32,500 nt of DNA from assembly GCA_016946835.1 (NCBI GenBank), contig JACVTC010000016.1, forward strand, positions 1,087,501-1,120,000, read 5' to 3'. Below are positions 1 through 12,372 of the stretch, one piece after another. Within the stretch, counting starts at the first letter, position 1. Every line of letters starts with the position of its first letter. The position numbers and the translations under genes were made by a program. The stretch is from Neocallimastix lanati (nom. inval.). Taxonomy: Eukaryota; Neocallimastigomycota; Neocallimastigomycetes; Neocallimastigales; Neocallimastigaceae. A model generated the notes under the pieces. It worked only from the letters and a program-made list of their open reading frames with translations. It was not told the DNA's origin and did no database searches.

Positions 1-322
1 TATTTTTTTTTTTTTTTGCTTTATTTATTTGATATTTCTCTAAAAGGATATTTTTATAATTTTAGTTTTATTCATATTGTAATTATTAATAATTTTATTT
101 TATATAATATTTTCCAAATTTATTTTATAACCATTCTTTTTTGTTTTATGAATTATTTATTCCAAATAATTTTTTTGACATCAGATTCTTTTAAAGCAAT
201 TTATTGTTTTTTTTTTATATAATTTATTAATTATATAGAGATTAATTTTATTACCCTATTAATATTATTAATATCAACTACCATCATAACATTTTTATTG
301 TACATATTTTTAAATTTCATTT

Positions 323-324
<2 letters not shown>
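1..324. other. A/T-rich intergenic DNA, no gene seen
   Basis: The stretch is T-rich with short homopolymers. An open frame of 68 codons exists near the left edge but is composed of Phe, Ile, Tyr and Leu as expected from random T-rich DNA. I see no splice-flanked coding island. Confidence 0.6.
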
Positions 325-358
<34 letters not shown>

Positions 359-615
359 TGCTATGTTCCACTCTTTTAAATTTTTTTTTTTATTGCTATG
401 TTCCACTCTTTTAAATTTTTTTTTTTTTTATTGCTATGTTCCACTCTTTTAAATTTTTTTTTTTTATTGCTATGTTCCACTCTTTTAAATTTTTTTTTTT
501 TTTATTGCTATGTTCCACTCTTTTAATTTTTTTTTTTTTATTGATATGTTCCACTCTTTTAAATTTTTTTTTTTATTGCTATGTTCCACTCTTTTAAATT
601 TTTTTTTTTTTTTTT
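325..615. repeat. Seven-copy tandem repeat with T-tract spacers
   Basis: A T32 run (325-356) is followed by seven copies of a 23-24 bp core, ATTGCTATGTTCCACTCTTT plus TAAA. They start at 357, 392, 430, 466, 504, 540 and 575 and are separated by T tracts of about 11-14 bases, giving a 35-38 bp period. Copy five lacks one A and copy six reads ATTGATATG. The cores are nearly identical while the T spacers vary, which fits slippage in the spacers and recent amplification of the core. A weak echo of the core (CCACTCTTTTAA) occurs near 7710. Confidence 0.95.
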
Positions 616-902
616 GAATTCATAGCTTCATCATAATGTATTTGGACATTATGTTATAATGTTGAAGATTTTAATTTTTTTTTTTATATATATTAATATT
701 TATATTTTTTTGATAAGATATCTTTTCTTACAAATAGAATAATCACCAATAAATATTCTTGTATCAGTTATTATTCTTATAATAACAAATATTCTACTTA
801 TAAGAAAAAAAATGGATTAAAGTTATATAACTAGAATATTTATCGGTTTGTATATATTGTATATATTAGTTCTTTCGTCCTCAATCAATCAATAAGGGTA
901 AA
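616..902. other. A/T-rich spacer, no gene seen
   Basis: The stretch holds short imperfect inverted repeats (for example CATAATGT/ACATTATG around 632-653) and somewhat less A/T-biased sequence near 870-900. No coding frame is supported. Confidence 0.5.
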
Positions 903-1151
903 TTGAATAAAGAATCAATATTATTAAAAGAAGGAAAAAAAAAAAAAAAAAGTATTGATGGTTCCAAGAATATCTTTCATAAAGTAAAAAACATCACTAT
1001 CTATAGAAAAGAGTATTTATCATTTCCAATTGTAATTTTATTTTATTTTTTTTTTTTTTTCATTGTATTTTATAGGTTTGAAATAGAATCTGACAGTATC
1101 TAATTCGATTTCTTTTGTTGTTGTTGTTGCTATGAATTACATTTAAGGAAG

Positions 1152-1183
<32 letters not shown>

Positions 1184-2241
1184 ACCATTAAAAGTAATAG
1201 TGGTAACGATAGAATTAGAATTAGTAGAGATAGAGATATCTAAAATAACGGTAACCCGAAAAAAAATTTTATTCAAGATAACCCAAAAAAAAAAAAAAAA
1301 TCTTGTTTAGAGTTATTTTCAAATTTATTGATTTTATCAGTATTAGAATTATGATGATTAGTATTATGATGATTAATTTTATGAGAATTAACAAAAAAAA
1401 TGCTTTTCAACCAAAAAAAAAAAAAATACTTTAAAAGTAAAAGATATCATTAAGTTTATTAAAAAATAAAAATAATAATAATAATAATAATAATAATTCA
1501 TTAGGAACTCTGAAATTAATATTAATATTAGAATGTGAATTTGGATTATTATAAGAATGTAGCACATTGAAATTGAACTTGTAGAAATCGCAAAAGGAAA
1601 GAGATCCTTTGACAGAATTTAAAAGTGGTTTAGCACCATTATTTTTAGGTTTGATTTAACCGTTCAGCCTGACCATTTTATTTGGGATAACCAAGGAAAT
1701 AGACTATATAAAATAATAAAAATAAAAATTTAAAAATAAAAATAAAAATAAAAATAAAAAAAAAAAAACTAATTCCATGATTATTCAAAAAATGAGGTTA
1801 ATATTTTTTATTTTTACATTCGGTACCATTATCAGATTAAAAAAAAAAATAAAAATAAAATAAAATAAAATAAAAAATTTTTTATAGGAATATTTATATA
1901 TAAATTGGAAGTTAATTTATAAGAAAAAAAAAAAAATTCAATAAATTTTATCATAAACATCAGATTTATTTTATAAGAGGTAAATCTTTCATTTTTTTTT
2001 TTTTTTTTAGAAAAGGCATTAAGGAAACTGAGGTAATAGTAATAACAATATGTAATCTATCCCTATTATTTTTTTTTTCTTTGTAATTTTTTTTTTTTTA
2101 TTTTCTTTATAGCAAGACTTAACCCGTAAAGGTAAAGTCTTACCTAAGGGAAAGGGATTGGATTATGTCGACGTACGTCGAAAAACCGTAAGGCAATACA
2201 TAGTAAATAATTATTATAATGATCTACTGTAATGTATAAAA

Positions 2242-2277
<36 letters not shown>

Positions 2278-2735
2278 AGAAAAAAAAATTGGAAAATAAA
2301 AAAAAATAAAAAAATAAAAAAATAAAAAAATAAAAAAAATTAAAACAATAAAAAAAATTAAAAAAATTACCATAACCACTACCACTACCAATCAACCTAA
2401 ATCAAATAAAATAAAAAAAAAAATAAAATAAAAAAATAAAAATAAAAGTAATAAAAATAAAAATAATAAAATAAAAAAATAAAAAATTAAAAAATTAAAA
2501 AATTAAAAAATAAATAAAACAATAAAAAAAAATAAAAAAATAAAAAAAAAAAAAACAAAGCAATAAAAAAAAATAAAACAATAAAAAAAATAAACTTTTT
2601 TTTTTTTAATTCTTTTTTTTTTTTTTTTTTTTTTAAGTTGCTACCATCACTTTTCTTTTCTTTTTTTTTTTTTTTAGATTTTTAGATGAAGGGCTTCATC
2701 TATGCATAATTCTTGTAAGACCACTCTATCAATAG
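903..2735 (+). pseudogene. Coding-like islands of an unidentified split or decayed gene
   Basis: Several G/C-richer islands on the + strand read as protein. One at 1563-1720 has a single in-frame TAA at 1620 and contains TVQPDHFIWDNQGNR. A second at 2011-2032 follows a T-tract ending in TTTAG, ends in GAG before GTAATA, and reads (K)GIKETE. A third at 2113-2229 follows TTTCTTTATAG and reads QDLTRKGKVLPKGK, then LDYVDVRRKTVRQYI. A fourth at 2679-2732 follows TTTTTAG and reads FLDEGLHLCIILVRPLYQ. Islands two and three join in one phase. Weaker islands lie at 903-1000 and 1195-1260. I do not recognise the family. It could be a true gene with A/T-rich introns or a pseudogene; the internal stop and the poor joins of the outer pieces favour decay. 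Confidence 0.4.
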
Positions 2736-2739
2736 ATAC

Positions 2740-2883
2740 ATATTTCCATACATATATATATATTCTATATATACTTTTTAATTAAATTTAATTTATGTAG
2801 TTCAATACACAAATAAAAAAAAAAATCTTTTTTTTTTTTTTATTACTTTTTTTTTATATCTAACCTGTTTAAATATTTTTAAT

Positions 2884-2942
<59 letters not shown>

Positions 2943-3092
2943 AAAAACTTACTTTATATAATATATATAAATATATACATTCCATATTATGAATAAAAAA
3001 AAATTTTTTTTTTTTATTTTACTTATAATTTTTTTATTCTATCATTTTTTTTTTTTTTATACTTTATTATTTAATTTAATTTTTTCTATGTA

Positions 3093-3126
<34 letters not shown>

Positions 3127-3140
3127 TATTATTATTATTA

Positions 3141-3189
<49 letters not shown>

Positions 3190-3199
3190 TACATTATTA

Positions 3200-3237
<38 letters not shown>

Positions 3238-3758
3238 TATTATTATTATTATTATATTATTATAATCAATGAATTAAAAAAAAATGTACTATTCATCATA
3301 ATAAATAATCTTCAATATAAAAAAATATATATTTAAAAATATAATTAAATATTTAAATTCTTTGATCTATTTAAAAATAATAAGTTTATATTAAAAATAA
3401 AGTAAAATAAAAATAAGAATAAAAAAAAAAAAAAATAACACAATAACAAAAAAAAAAATATGTATATATATTATTTATAGATTTATTAAAAAGATATTAT
3501 AATAGTTTTATTAGAGTATTATTATTGTTATTATAAAATAATAAGATGAAGAATAAGAATAATTTATAAATAAAAATAAAATAAATTAAAGATAAAATAA
3601 AAAATAAAAATAAAAATAAAAATAAAAATAAAAATAAATAAAAGATAAAAATAAAAATAAATAAAAGATAAAAATAAAAATAAAAAAAAAAATAAAAAAA
3701 AGAAAAAAAAAAAAAAAAAAAAACCGTTAATAATTAGAAATTATTATATTATTAAAAC

Positions 3759-3790
<32 letters not shown>

Positions 3791-4738
3791 ATGATTATAA
3801 TTAATAATTTTGCCTGTCCCATAATATTAATATTGTCAACACTAATCCTATTACTATATTAATTCTTATTTAATTCTTATTCATTTTGTAATGAAAAACA
3901 AAAGTAAAAATAAAAATGATAATAAAAAATAAAAAAAATAAATAAAATGAAATACAATATAATGTAATATAAAGAAAAATAATTTAAATAAATGATTTAT
4001 ATAATTGAATTATATAAATATATTTTAAATAAATATATGTTAATAACTAACATAATTTTTATTATTATTTCTTTTTTTTTTCCACTTTTTTCTTAAAAAA
4101 AGAAAATGAAAAAAAGAAAATAAAAATAGTAAAAAAAAAAAAAAATTAATAAAAAATAAAATAAAATAAAAAATAATAATAATATTGATAATAATATTAA
4201 TAATAGATATTTTAAATTTATTATAAAAAAAGTAAAACTATTATATAAATAAATATATTTATAAGATGATAAAATAAAATTTTAAGATTACATCTAAAAA
4301 TGTTTTTATACATTAAAAAAGAACAAACAAACTTCTTTTTCTAAATAAAATCTGTTATTATGTATATATTGAAGGGATTAATTTCATTTACTATTAAAAT
4401 TAATAATTATCTTTATTTTAAAAAAAAAAAAAACAAAAATATATATATAAGTATTATATTATGTATATCAATATTAATGATATAACATATAGATATATAG
4501 ATATATAGATATAGATTTAAATAGTCATTATTAATATTATATAAAAAAATATTTTTGTTTAAAGTATTTTCAAATTAATCATGATTTAAATTTAGCTTTT
4601 TTTTTTTTTTTTATCATTAATGATTTATTTACTTTATTTTTTTCTTTATTTTTGTCGTTGTTGTTGTCATTTTATCATTAATGATTCAAAAAAAATTTTT
4701 TATTTTGTTTGGTTGTTTGTTTGTTTATTTATTTATAT
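2740..4738. other. Microsatellite-rich intergenic DNA
   Basis: No gene is seen. The stretch holds facing T and A tracts (2888-2947), AAAATA-type tracts around 3590-3690, a long ATT array, and A/T-rich DNA downstream of the CotH stop codon on the minus strand. Confidence 0.7.
3093..3265. repeat. (ATT)n microsatellite
   Basis: About 170 bp of ATT/TTA trinucleotides are broken by a few TATATT interruptions and one TTTACATT. This is a simple sequence repeat with no coding sense on either strand. Confidence 0.95.
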
Positions 4739-7313
4739 TTAAAAGACATAAACGAAAGCAAATGTTATGAATAAAAGATAGGTAAATAATTTTGAAATAA
4801 TATTAGGTATGACGATAGGAGCATCATCTGAAACGGCATGACCATTAGAATCCATAAGGGAAGCATCATCATAGTTAATATTAAATTCTTTACAAACAAC
4901 ATCTGCCCTTGTAGAAACCCAATCTTTTAAACCCCATGGATTAACGCTACCTTGATATTTACCACTATCAATATTACTATCAAAATCATTAATATTAAAA
5001 TGGAATTTTTGTTCCGTACCAGTATGAAGACGAGTCACTTTTTCAGTATCCCATATGATTTCTGGTCTAAGACGTTCCTTATAAGCATCAATCTTATTAC
5101 CAAGTGAAGTAGGATTGAAAATATATTTTACAATTTTCTTTAAATGACTTTCAAATAAAGATTTACTATAACATTGTGCATTTTTATCCACATTACCACA
5201 ACCAATTAATTTATCAATAACAACACGAGTAGCTGAATCATATTCTTCATCTGGATTTAAATTATCCCAATCAAGATGAATAAAATCTTTATAAGATCTT
5301 GTTGGGAAAGTTGTTGGATCCAATTGTTGGGCCATACCTACACCCCAAGTTTGATCAAAATCTTGATCAACGAAATAATACTTATATTTTGAGTAAGAAC
5401 CGGGACTACCTTCAGTTTCAGCGGCAGGATGATAGGTAACAAAGTTTGTTGAAAGGAACCAATAAGAATCCCAATGACCTGCAAGGTATTCTAAAGCAAG
5501 AGCCTTAAATAAGGTATCTAAATCAAGCCAATTTTCATCAAAAGCTTTAACAGCATTTTCATCATTAACATCTAGCATATCTAATTGACGAGTCATTTCT
5601 AATAATTCAGCCTTTAAATCAAAAGTATTATTTTGGAATGATCCCAACCAATTTGGATCATGATAATTGAAATCTGCACCGGTAGAGCAATCATAAATAA
5701 CTGTTTGATCATATGGTTTAATTGTACCAGTTGATGGATCTCCATAGAATGCTGAACGAATAAAACTTTCTGTTGTACAATCTTCTTGTAATACGTAAAG
5801 ACCAATACCAACACCACTATCTAAATAGACACGAGCTGCAACAGATTCATGAGCTGGATTACCAATAGCATGAAGAATATCACCATATAATATTTGACGG
5901 AAGAATACTGGATCATATGAACTAGATCTAAACTTTAAAACATTTCTGTTATATATACCATCTCCAGGTAGTTCTATTCTAAATTGAAATTTATCTTCTT
6001 CACCATTCTTTCCTGACGTTGGAACGTTCTTTTTTAAAATTTTCACATAAAAATAATTAAAAAATATATATATTATGTATATTATATCATATATATATTA
6101 TATTATTATATATATTATTATTATTACAAAAACAAAACAAATAGAAAAGAAAAGAAAAAAAAAATTAATAAAAGAAAATAATTTAATAAATAAATGCATA
6201 AAATTAGCATAATTAATTATAATATTGTTATTGTTGTTGTTATTTACTGAAATTATCATTATTGTTTTATTTTATTATATCATTATCATTATTTTACTAT
6301 AATTTTTATAGTAAAATAATGATAATGATATAATAAAATAAAACATTATATTATGTTATTATTATTTACTATTATTAATTAATTTTTTATTTTTTTAAAA
6401 ACAATAATTTATTGTTACCACCAATTCTTCTTTTTTTTTATTATTATTATTTTATTTATATTATTTTTTTTTTTGTAGATAAAAAAAATTAAAATATATA
6501 TATATATATCACTTTCAGTTTTTCTATTTATAACTTACATCAAAAGTTAATACTTCATCTTTTAAAATGGCGATCACTTTGGAAAAGGTGGCGCTACCAT
6601 CACCTTCATTAAAAAAGTTACCATATCCTGAAATAACAAATGTTGGAATATAACTATCGTCAAAAAGTTTTGTTTGTCCTATACTTCTATCCCAGGCTGG
6701 TTCATCTGGATAAGTAAATTCTAACATATTATATGTCGTTACTTCACGACCAATTAATTCATTATAGGTTGTAGTAACTCCTTTTGCAAGGGTACGCTCC
6801 ACATCATTTTGTGCATCTTGAACATAAAAATATCTATTTTAAAGTAAAAAAATAAAATAAAATAAAATAAATAAAAAAATAAAAATTAAAAGAAGAAAAT
6901 AAAATAAATAATATTAATTAAATAAATAATATTAATTAAATATATAAAGCTTAATATATATAGGATTTTTATGTTTTATGATTATTATTTTTTTTTTTTT
7001 TTTTTTGAAAAAATAAATAAATTTTTTATTTAAAATTAATTATTAGTAGAATTAAAATTCTAAAAAAAGAAAAAGAACTTTATGTTATTAATTAATATAA
7101 AAAAAAAAAATACTTTATTTCATCATCTGGTACTTCTGTTGTTACTGTCCATAGTGGTATGGTAGGATCATTTTTTAACATGGGAACTACATTTCCACCT
7201 ACATTAAGTTTAACATCAACACCAAATGATATTATTGAAAAATTTACACTTCTTGCCATTATTTTTCCAACAATTCCTCCTAAGAGGACTAAAGATTTTG
7301 TTAATATTCTCAT
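4739..7313 (-). CDS. CotH kinase family protein, secreted, likely GPI-anchored
   Basis: There are three exons: 7313-7114, 6833-6539 and 6028-4739, joined by GT-AG introns of 280 and 510 nt, giving 594 aa. The donors read AA|GTATTT and GAT|GTAAGT. The second acceptor at 6030-6029 is the only AG on this strand in roughly 215 bases upstream of the exon. Residues 1-25 look like a secretion signal. An N-terminal beta-rich segment follows, then the CotH kinase-like domain with LKFRSSSYDP, YGDILHAIGNP, STGADFNY, HWDSYW (residues 350-355) and VDQDFD (385-390). The C-terminus is a hydrophobic tail without charged end residues, as in GPI-anchored CotH proteins. Bacterial CotH phosphorylates spore-coat proteins; fungal relatives are cell-surface or secreted, and in gut fungi the family is expanded. 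The substrate here is unknown. No frame damage is seen, so it is probably functional. Confidence 0.93.
6264..6344. repeat. Perfect 37-bp inverted repeat inside CotH intron 2
   Basis: The arms 6264-6300 and 6308-6344 are exact reverse complements, separated by the 7-base loop AATTTTT. The structure sits near the middle of intron 2 (6538-6029). In the pre-mRNA it would form an 81-nt hairpin with no mismatch. Confidence 0.97.
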
Positions 7314-8295
7314 TGTTTAATTTATTTTTAATGATATTTATTATCTAATATTATTTAGATATAAGCTTTTTTATTTTCTTGATTTGAATGAATGTTTTAT
7401 AAATATCAAGATATATTTATTATTGTTTAATCTGTAATTTATAACTGGTCACACTTTTTTACTTTTCTTTTTTTATATTCAATTATATTATTTATTATTT
7501 CCTTATGTATTTAAAAAAAAATATCAATAACTTTTTTTTCCGTTATATATTTAATTAGGTGTATAATTAATTCTTATGATATTAATATTCAAAATTTTGT
7601 TATATATTATTATTATTATTTATATTTATTGGTATGCTCATAAACATAAAATGTTAAAATATTGATAATTGATAATAGAACTTTTTTTTTTCAATAATAC
7701 AATCTTCTTCCACTCTTTTAACTTTTTTTTTTTTTTTTAATTTTCTTTAATAATATATATATATAGTATAGGTATTTTTATAAAATAACAATCAAAAATT
7801 TTTTTTTTTAATGAATAAAGAAGAAAAAAATGATAAAGATAATAATAACAATAATAATTGAAGAAAAAAAAAAAAAGAATAAGAAAAATAATAATAATAA
7901 TAAATGAAAAAGAAGGAAAAATTAGGAAAAAATAAAATAAAAAATTAAAAGGAATAAATATTTTTTTTTATAATATTATCATTTATAATTTATTATTATT
8001 ATATATAATTTATGATTTAATTATATATTCATTATTAAAATTTTAAATAATAAATATTCTAATAATAATAATTTTTTTTATTTATTTTTGTATTTATTAT
8101 TTATTATTTACTATTTAATTATTTATTATTATTAAATACAAAAATAATTAATATTTCAATTTTTATAAACCTTAAAAAGATAATAATAATTTAATTATGA
8201 ATAATTAATTTATAACTAAATAAATAGATGTATATACGAACAAATAAATATTTATATGTAATTATGTATATTTGAATGAATAAATAAATAAAGAG
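7314..8295. other. A/T-rich DNA upstream of the CotH gene, no gene seen
   Basis: The CotH promoter must lie at its left end, but no defined box is recognisable in this composition. The rest is A/T-rich sequence with short tri- and tetranucleotide runs. Confidence 0.6.
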
Positions 8296-8351
8296 TAAAT
8301 AAATAAATCATATATTATGAACATTGATTATCAATGTTCATAATATATGAT

Positions 8352-8362
<11 letters not shown>
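8296..8362. repeat. Perfect 33-bp-arm palindrome
   Basis: The arms 8296-8328 and 8330-8362 are exact reverse complements around a single central T at 8329. The inner part reads GAACATTGAT-T-ATCAATGTTC and the outer ends are TAAA/TTTA repeats. The right arm runs directly into the TTTA array. Confidence 0.97.
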
Positions 8363-8426
<64 letters not shown>

Positions 8427-8428
8427 TT
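8350..8428. repeat. (TTTA)n microsatellite
   Basis: About 20 uninterrupted TTTA units continue out of the right arm of the palindrome. Confidence 0.95.
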
Positions 8429-9291
8429 AAATATTATTTATCTATCATCAATCTATTTATCAACTTATTATTAGTATTAATGGCTATAAATACCAATTTA
8501 TTTAATTTATTAACTTTCTATTTAATTAATATTGTTATTTATTTATTTTGTATTTATTTATTCATTTATATATTATAAAAGGCTAAGAAATTTTTTTATT
8601 ATTCCAATATGATAATATTCTATACTATACCTTTACAATATATTTCATTTTAATACTATTACAATATATTAATATATATTATATTTTAGCAATACAATTA
8701 AGTTACATTTTACATATATAATAAATACATTTAATAATATATTAATATGTAAAGCATTTCTTTAATAAATTTTTATTTTTTTCTTTTTTAATTATAATAT
8801 TAAATATTTAATTGATTTAATTAATATTAATATATGTTAAATAAATAGTTTAGTTATACTAGATTATATATTGATGAATATATTAATTAATTAAAAAGCT
8901 TAAATGGATTATACAATTATTCTATTCAAAAGAAAATTAAAATTTTATCAATTTATTTAATATAATATACTCTTAATATATGTTATATCAAATAATATAT
9001 AGAGTTTTATTAATATTATATATTGTTAATATATTATCTGTTGAATACATTAAAAGAATACTTTATACTACAATAAATGTTAACTTTTTGAATTAATTCT
9101 TTTTTAAATATTTAAAAATTAAAAAAAAAAAAATTTTTTTTATTCTTGATTAATTTGTTATTATTTTATTTTAAAGTCTATTCTAATATATATAATATTT
9201 AAATAAATATATAGGACATATAATATAATACTTTTGTAATGTTGATTATATAAAAGCATTATTTAAAATGAATATTTAATTAGGATTTATT
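8429..9291. other. A/T-rich DNA, no gene seen
   Basis: The sequence is mixed A/T-rich and rich in ATATTAAT-like words. I see no coding island or RNA gene. Confidence 0.6.
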
Positions 9292-9540
9292 AAATAATAA
9301 TTGAATAAATAAATAATAAATAATAAATAATAAATAAATAATAAATAATAAATAATTGAATAATAATAAATAAATAATAAATAATAAATAATAAATAATA
9401 AATAAATAATAAATAAATAATAAATAATAAATAATTGAATAATAATAAATAAATAATAAATAATAAATAATAAATAAATAAATAATAAATAATAAATAAA
9501 TAATAAATAATAAATAAATAAATAAATAAATAATAATAAT
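9292..9540. repeat. ATAA-type minisatellite with higher-order units
   Basis: The array consists of AATAAATAATAAATA-like units. A longer unit containing AATAATTGAATAATAATAAA appears near 9350 and again near 9430, so roughly 80-90 bp blocks have themselves been duplicated. The same ATTGAATAAT punctuation recurs in the array near 12.4 kb. Confidence 0.9.
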
Positions 9541-10256
9541 ATTTATTTAAATAATAATTTATAATTAATAATTATTGTATCGTATCTATTGAATTGCAAT
9601 TATTGAATAATTAATAGCTAATAATAACTAATACTATATTAAATTGCTCTTCTTTTAATTAGAATAATAAGCTTAGAAAGAGTTTTACATCATAATATAT
9701 AATAGTAGTTATACATGTAGTTACATAGTAGTTATACATGTATTAATTACATAGTAGCTATACACATAGAAGTAGGAGTTACAAGTTACAAGTTGGGTAG
9801 TTATATTCCTTTAAATAATATATAAAAGGAATTTTATAATTAAATTTTTAATTTCTATTATATTATTAGTATTAAAAATTTTTTTTTTCCATATTAATCT
9901 GATAGATATTTTTTTATTTACTTATGAATAACCAATTCTTGATGAAAAGGTTAAATTTTATATATATATATATATGTATAATTAATATATAACATTAATA
10001 ACTATTAATTCTTAATAAATATTTAAATAGAAAAGATGTTTCTGCTTACGTCGTCAATAATAATTTTGAAATAAAATAAAGGAAATTAAGAAAATAAAAC
10101 CAAAAATTACATATAAATATAGATTATATTCCTTCACAATTACTTATTTAACTTTTTTTTTAGTAGTATAAGATTTAATCATCTTCTTTTAATATTATTA
10201 AATCCAATTTTTAAATTATTATTCTTAATGTAATATCTTTTTATCATTATATGTAG
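9541..10256. other. A/T-rich spacer with short TAGTTATACATG repeats
   Basis: At 9703-9770 the word TAGTAGTTATACATGTA occurs twice with a third degenerate copy, and ACAAGTT is doubled just downstream. A possible exon-sized remnant near 10031-10070 reads KDVSAYVVNNNFEIK before a stop, too short to call. Confidence 0.5.
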
Positions 10257-10394
10257 CAATCTTTATCCTATATAATAATCGTTATTTTAGAAAACAATCT
10301 TTATCCTATATAATAATCGTTATTTTAGAAAACAATCTTTATCCTATATAATTATTGTTATTTTATATAACAATTTTTATCCTATATATAATAA
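10257..10394. repeat. 38-bp tandem repeat, about 3.6 copies
   Basis: Copies start at 10257, 10295, 10333 and 10371. The first two are identical, each opening CAATCTTTATCCTATATAAT. The third differs near its end and the fourth is partial and diverged. The unit contains one CG dinucleotide, uncommon in the surrounding sequence. Confidence 0.95.
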
Positions 10395-12240
10395 ATTAGT
10401 TTTAATAAATTATTGATCACAGATAAGCTCTCTTTTTTTTTTTTTTTTTATTTTATATTATATATATAACAATCAACAAAAAAAGCGGAAAAATGGAAAT
10501 AATGATTGTTTAACTTGTAACTAAAAAAAAATTTTTTTTAATTTTTTCTCTTTTATTTAACCAAAAAATATATATATATATTTATATATTTATATATAAA
10601 ATATAATCTGTATATAAGAAATATAACAAATATAACAAATAATTAAAAATATGAAATATTATAAGATATAATAAAATATATTAGATATGAAAAGTATTAT
10701 AAAATATAAAAATTGTAATAAAATATAAAAATTATAAAAAAGATATAATAACATATAAAAAATATTAATTTTTTTTTTCATTCTTAATTTCCATATATGG
10801 TAATTTCCATCTTCTGTATCATTTTTAGTTTACCAAAAAAATAAAAATTTAAAAATTAAAATAAAAGGTTAGGTTATAATTAATTAATTAATTAATAATT
10901 TAATTCTAAAAGAAAAAAAAGATTTTTTTTTTTTCTTTTTAAAGAATTTAATTAAAAAAAAAAATTTAAAGAATTTTTATTTTAAAAAGTAAATTTTTAA
11001 TTAATTAAATAATTAATTAATTTATTCAATAAAATATTAAAAGGAAAAAAAAAATAAAAAAAATGTTAAAAATAAATTAAAATATAATAATAAAGTGTAA
11101 GAATAAAATAAAATAAAAAAAAAATATATATATATATATAATAAATATATAGTAAAAAAAAATAAGATAAAAATTATAAAAATAATAAAAATAATCAATA
11201 TTTATTATTTATTATTATATAAACAATACATATAAAATTTAAAAAAAAAAAGTGATTTATATATGTAAAATAGAACGAATGGAAAAAGTTTATATTTAAA
11301 ATATATAAAATTAAATGGAGTTAAAGATAGAAGTCCTTTTATTTTTTTATTATATTGTAATATATTTTTATTATAATGGACAATAATTTAAAAGAAATCA
11401 TACTATTTAAATACCCTACTAGAACTAATTTAAATAATAAATTTTTTTTAAAGAAAAAGAGTTAACCTCATTCTTTAATATATATATATTATAATAATAT
11501 ATTCATCATCAATATATCTACTAAATAATAAAATAATATATAAAAATAAAAATTAAAAAAAAAAAAAATCTATTGAACTGATTATATATTGTTAATGAAA
11601 TATTTTATTTAATAGCCAATTTAAAATAGCTTTTTTTTTTTTTTTTTTAATATAAAGGCTAAGGAGAAGTCAGAAAAAAAAAAAAAATTTTTTTTTCTAA
11701 TATTACTTTATTTATACATTATACGAATAAATATAGAAAGAGAAGATACTTTTTTTCATAAATAGATAGATATATAATTTTTACTTTGGATTTAAAACTA
11801 AAGAATTTAAAAATAATTCATATGGTTAATACATACATAGGAAAAGATTGAATTATAGAAGATTTTAATTTAATTTAAATATAAATATATATACATATAT
11901 ATTAATTCTTATTCTTATTATTATTATTTTATTTTTATTTTGTTTTTCTTGTTAGAACATTTTTTTAAAAAAAAAACTATTAAATGATTCTTATTTTATA
12001 TATTATAAATATAAAAAACCATTTAATAGTAATTTTTTTTTAAATCTAGAATTGAAAAATACCTAAAATAATTTACTATTATTACTTCTATTAAAAATGG
12101 TTTAAATTGATTTTATTATAATATTAAAGGGTAGAAAATATAATATATATATTTGAATAGAATAAAGTAGGAAATAAAGAGGAAATAAATAATAATTAAT
12201 ATTGAATCATTCAAAATTTTTATATAAATAAAATACTAAT
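10395..12240. other. A/T-rich DNA, no convincing gene
   Basis: Possible small frames such as a 29-codon one at 11376-11465 are too short and isolated to support. An imperfect stem (ACTATTAAATG with CATTTAATAGT) spans about 11968-12037. I see no other structure. Confidence 0.5.
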
Positions 12241-12264
12241 GAAGAAAGAAAGAAAGAAAGAAAG
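12241..12264. repeat. (GAAA)n run
   Basis: Six near-perfect GAAA tetranucleotides are followed by a poly-A tract. It is a short purine-only microsatellite. Confidence 0.9.
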
Positions 12265-12372
12265 TAAAAAAAAAAAAAAAATAAAAAAAAAAGAAACAGT
12301 TAAAAAAGTACATAAAAAATTTTAAAATCTAAATAATAATAAAATGATCTAAATAATATAAACGATAATTGA

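Noticed and set aside
325-615. CRISPR-like array with T spacers
   Set aside because: The spacers are pure T tracts, not unique sequences, so this is a minisatellite.
2144-2395. 83-codon minus-strand frame rich in Phe and Tyr
   Set aside because: It is the reverse of A-rich DNA and overlaps a better + strand coding island at 2113-2229.
5614-5817. 67-codon frame within the CotH gene
   Set aside because: It is an out-of-frame shadow of CotH exon 3 on the same strand.
9292-9540. CRISPR-like array
   Set aside because: The repeats are contiguous low-complexity ATAA units without unique spacers, and the genome is eukaryotic in character.
11376-11465. 29-codon frame with protein-like composition
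   Set aside because: It is short and isolated, without a detectable homolog or signal. Kept only as a remark in the spacer entry.
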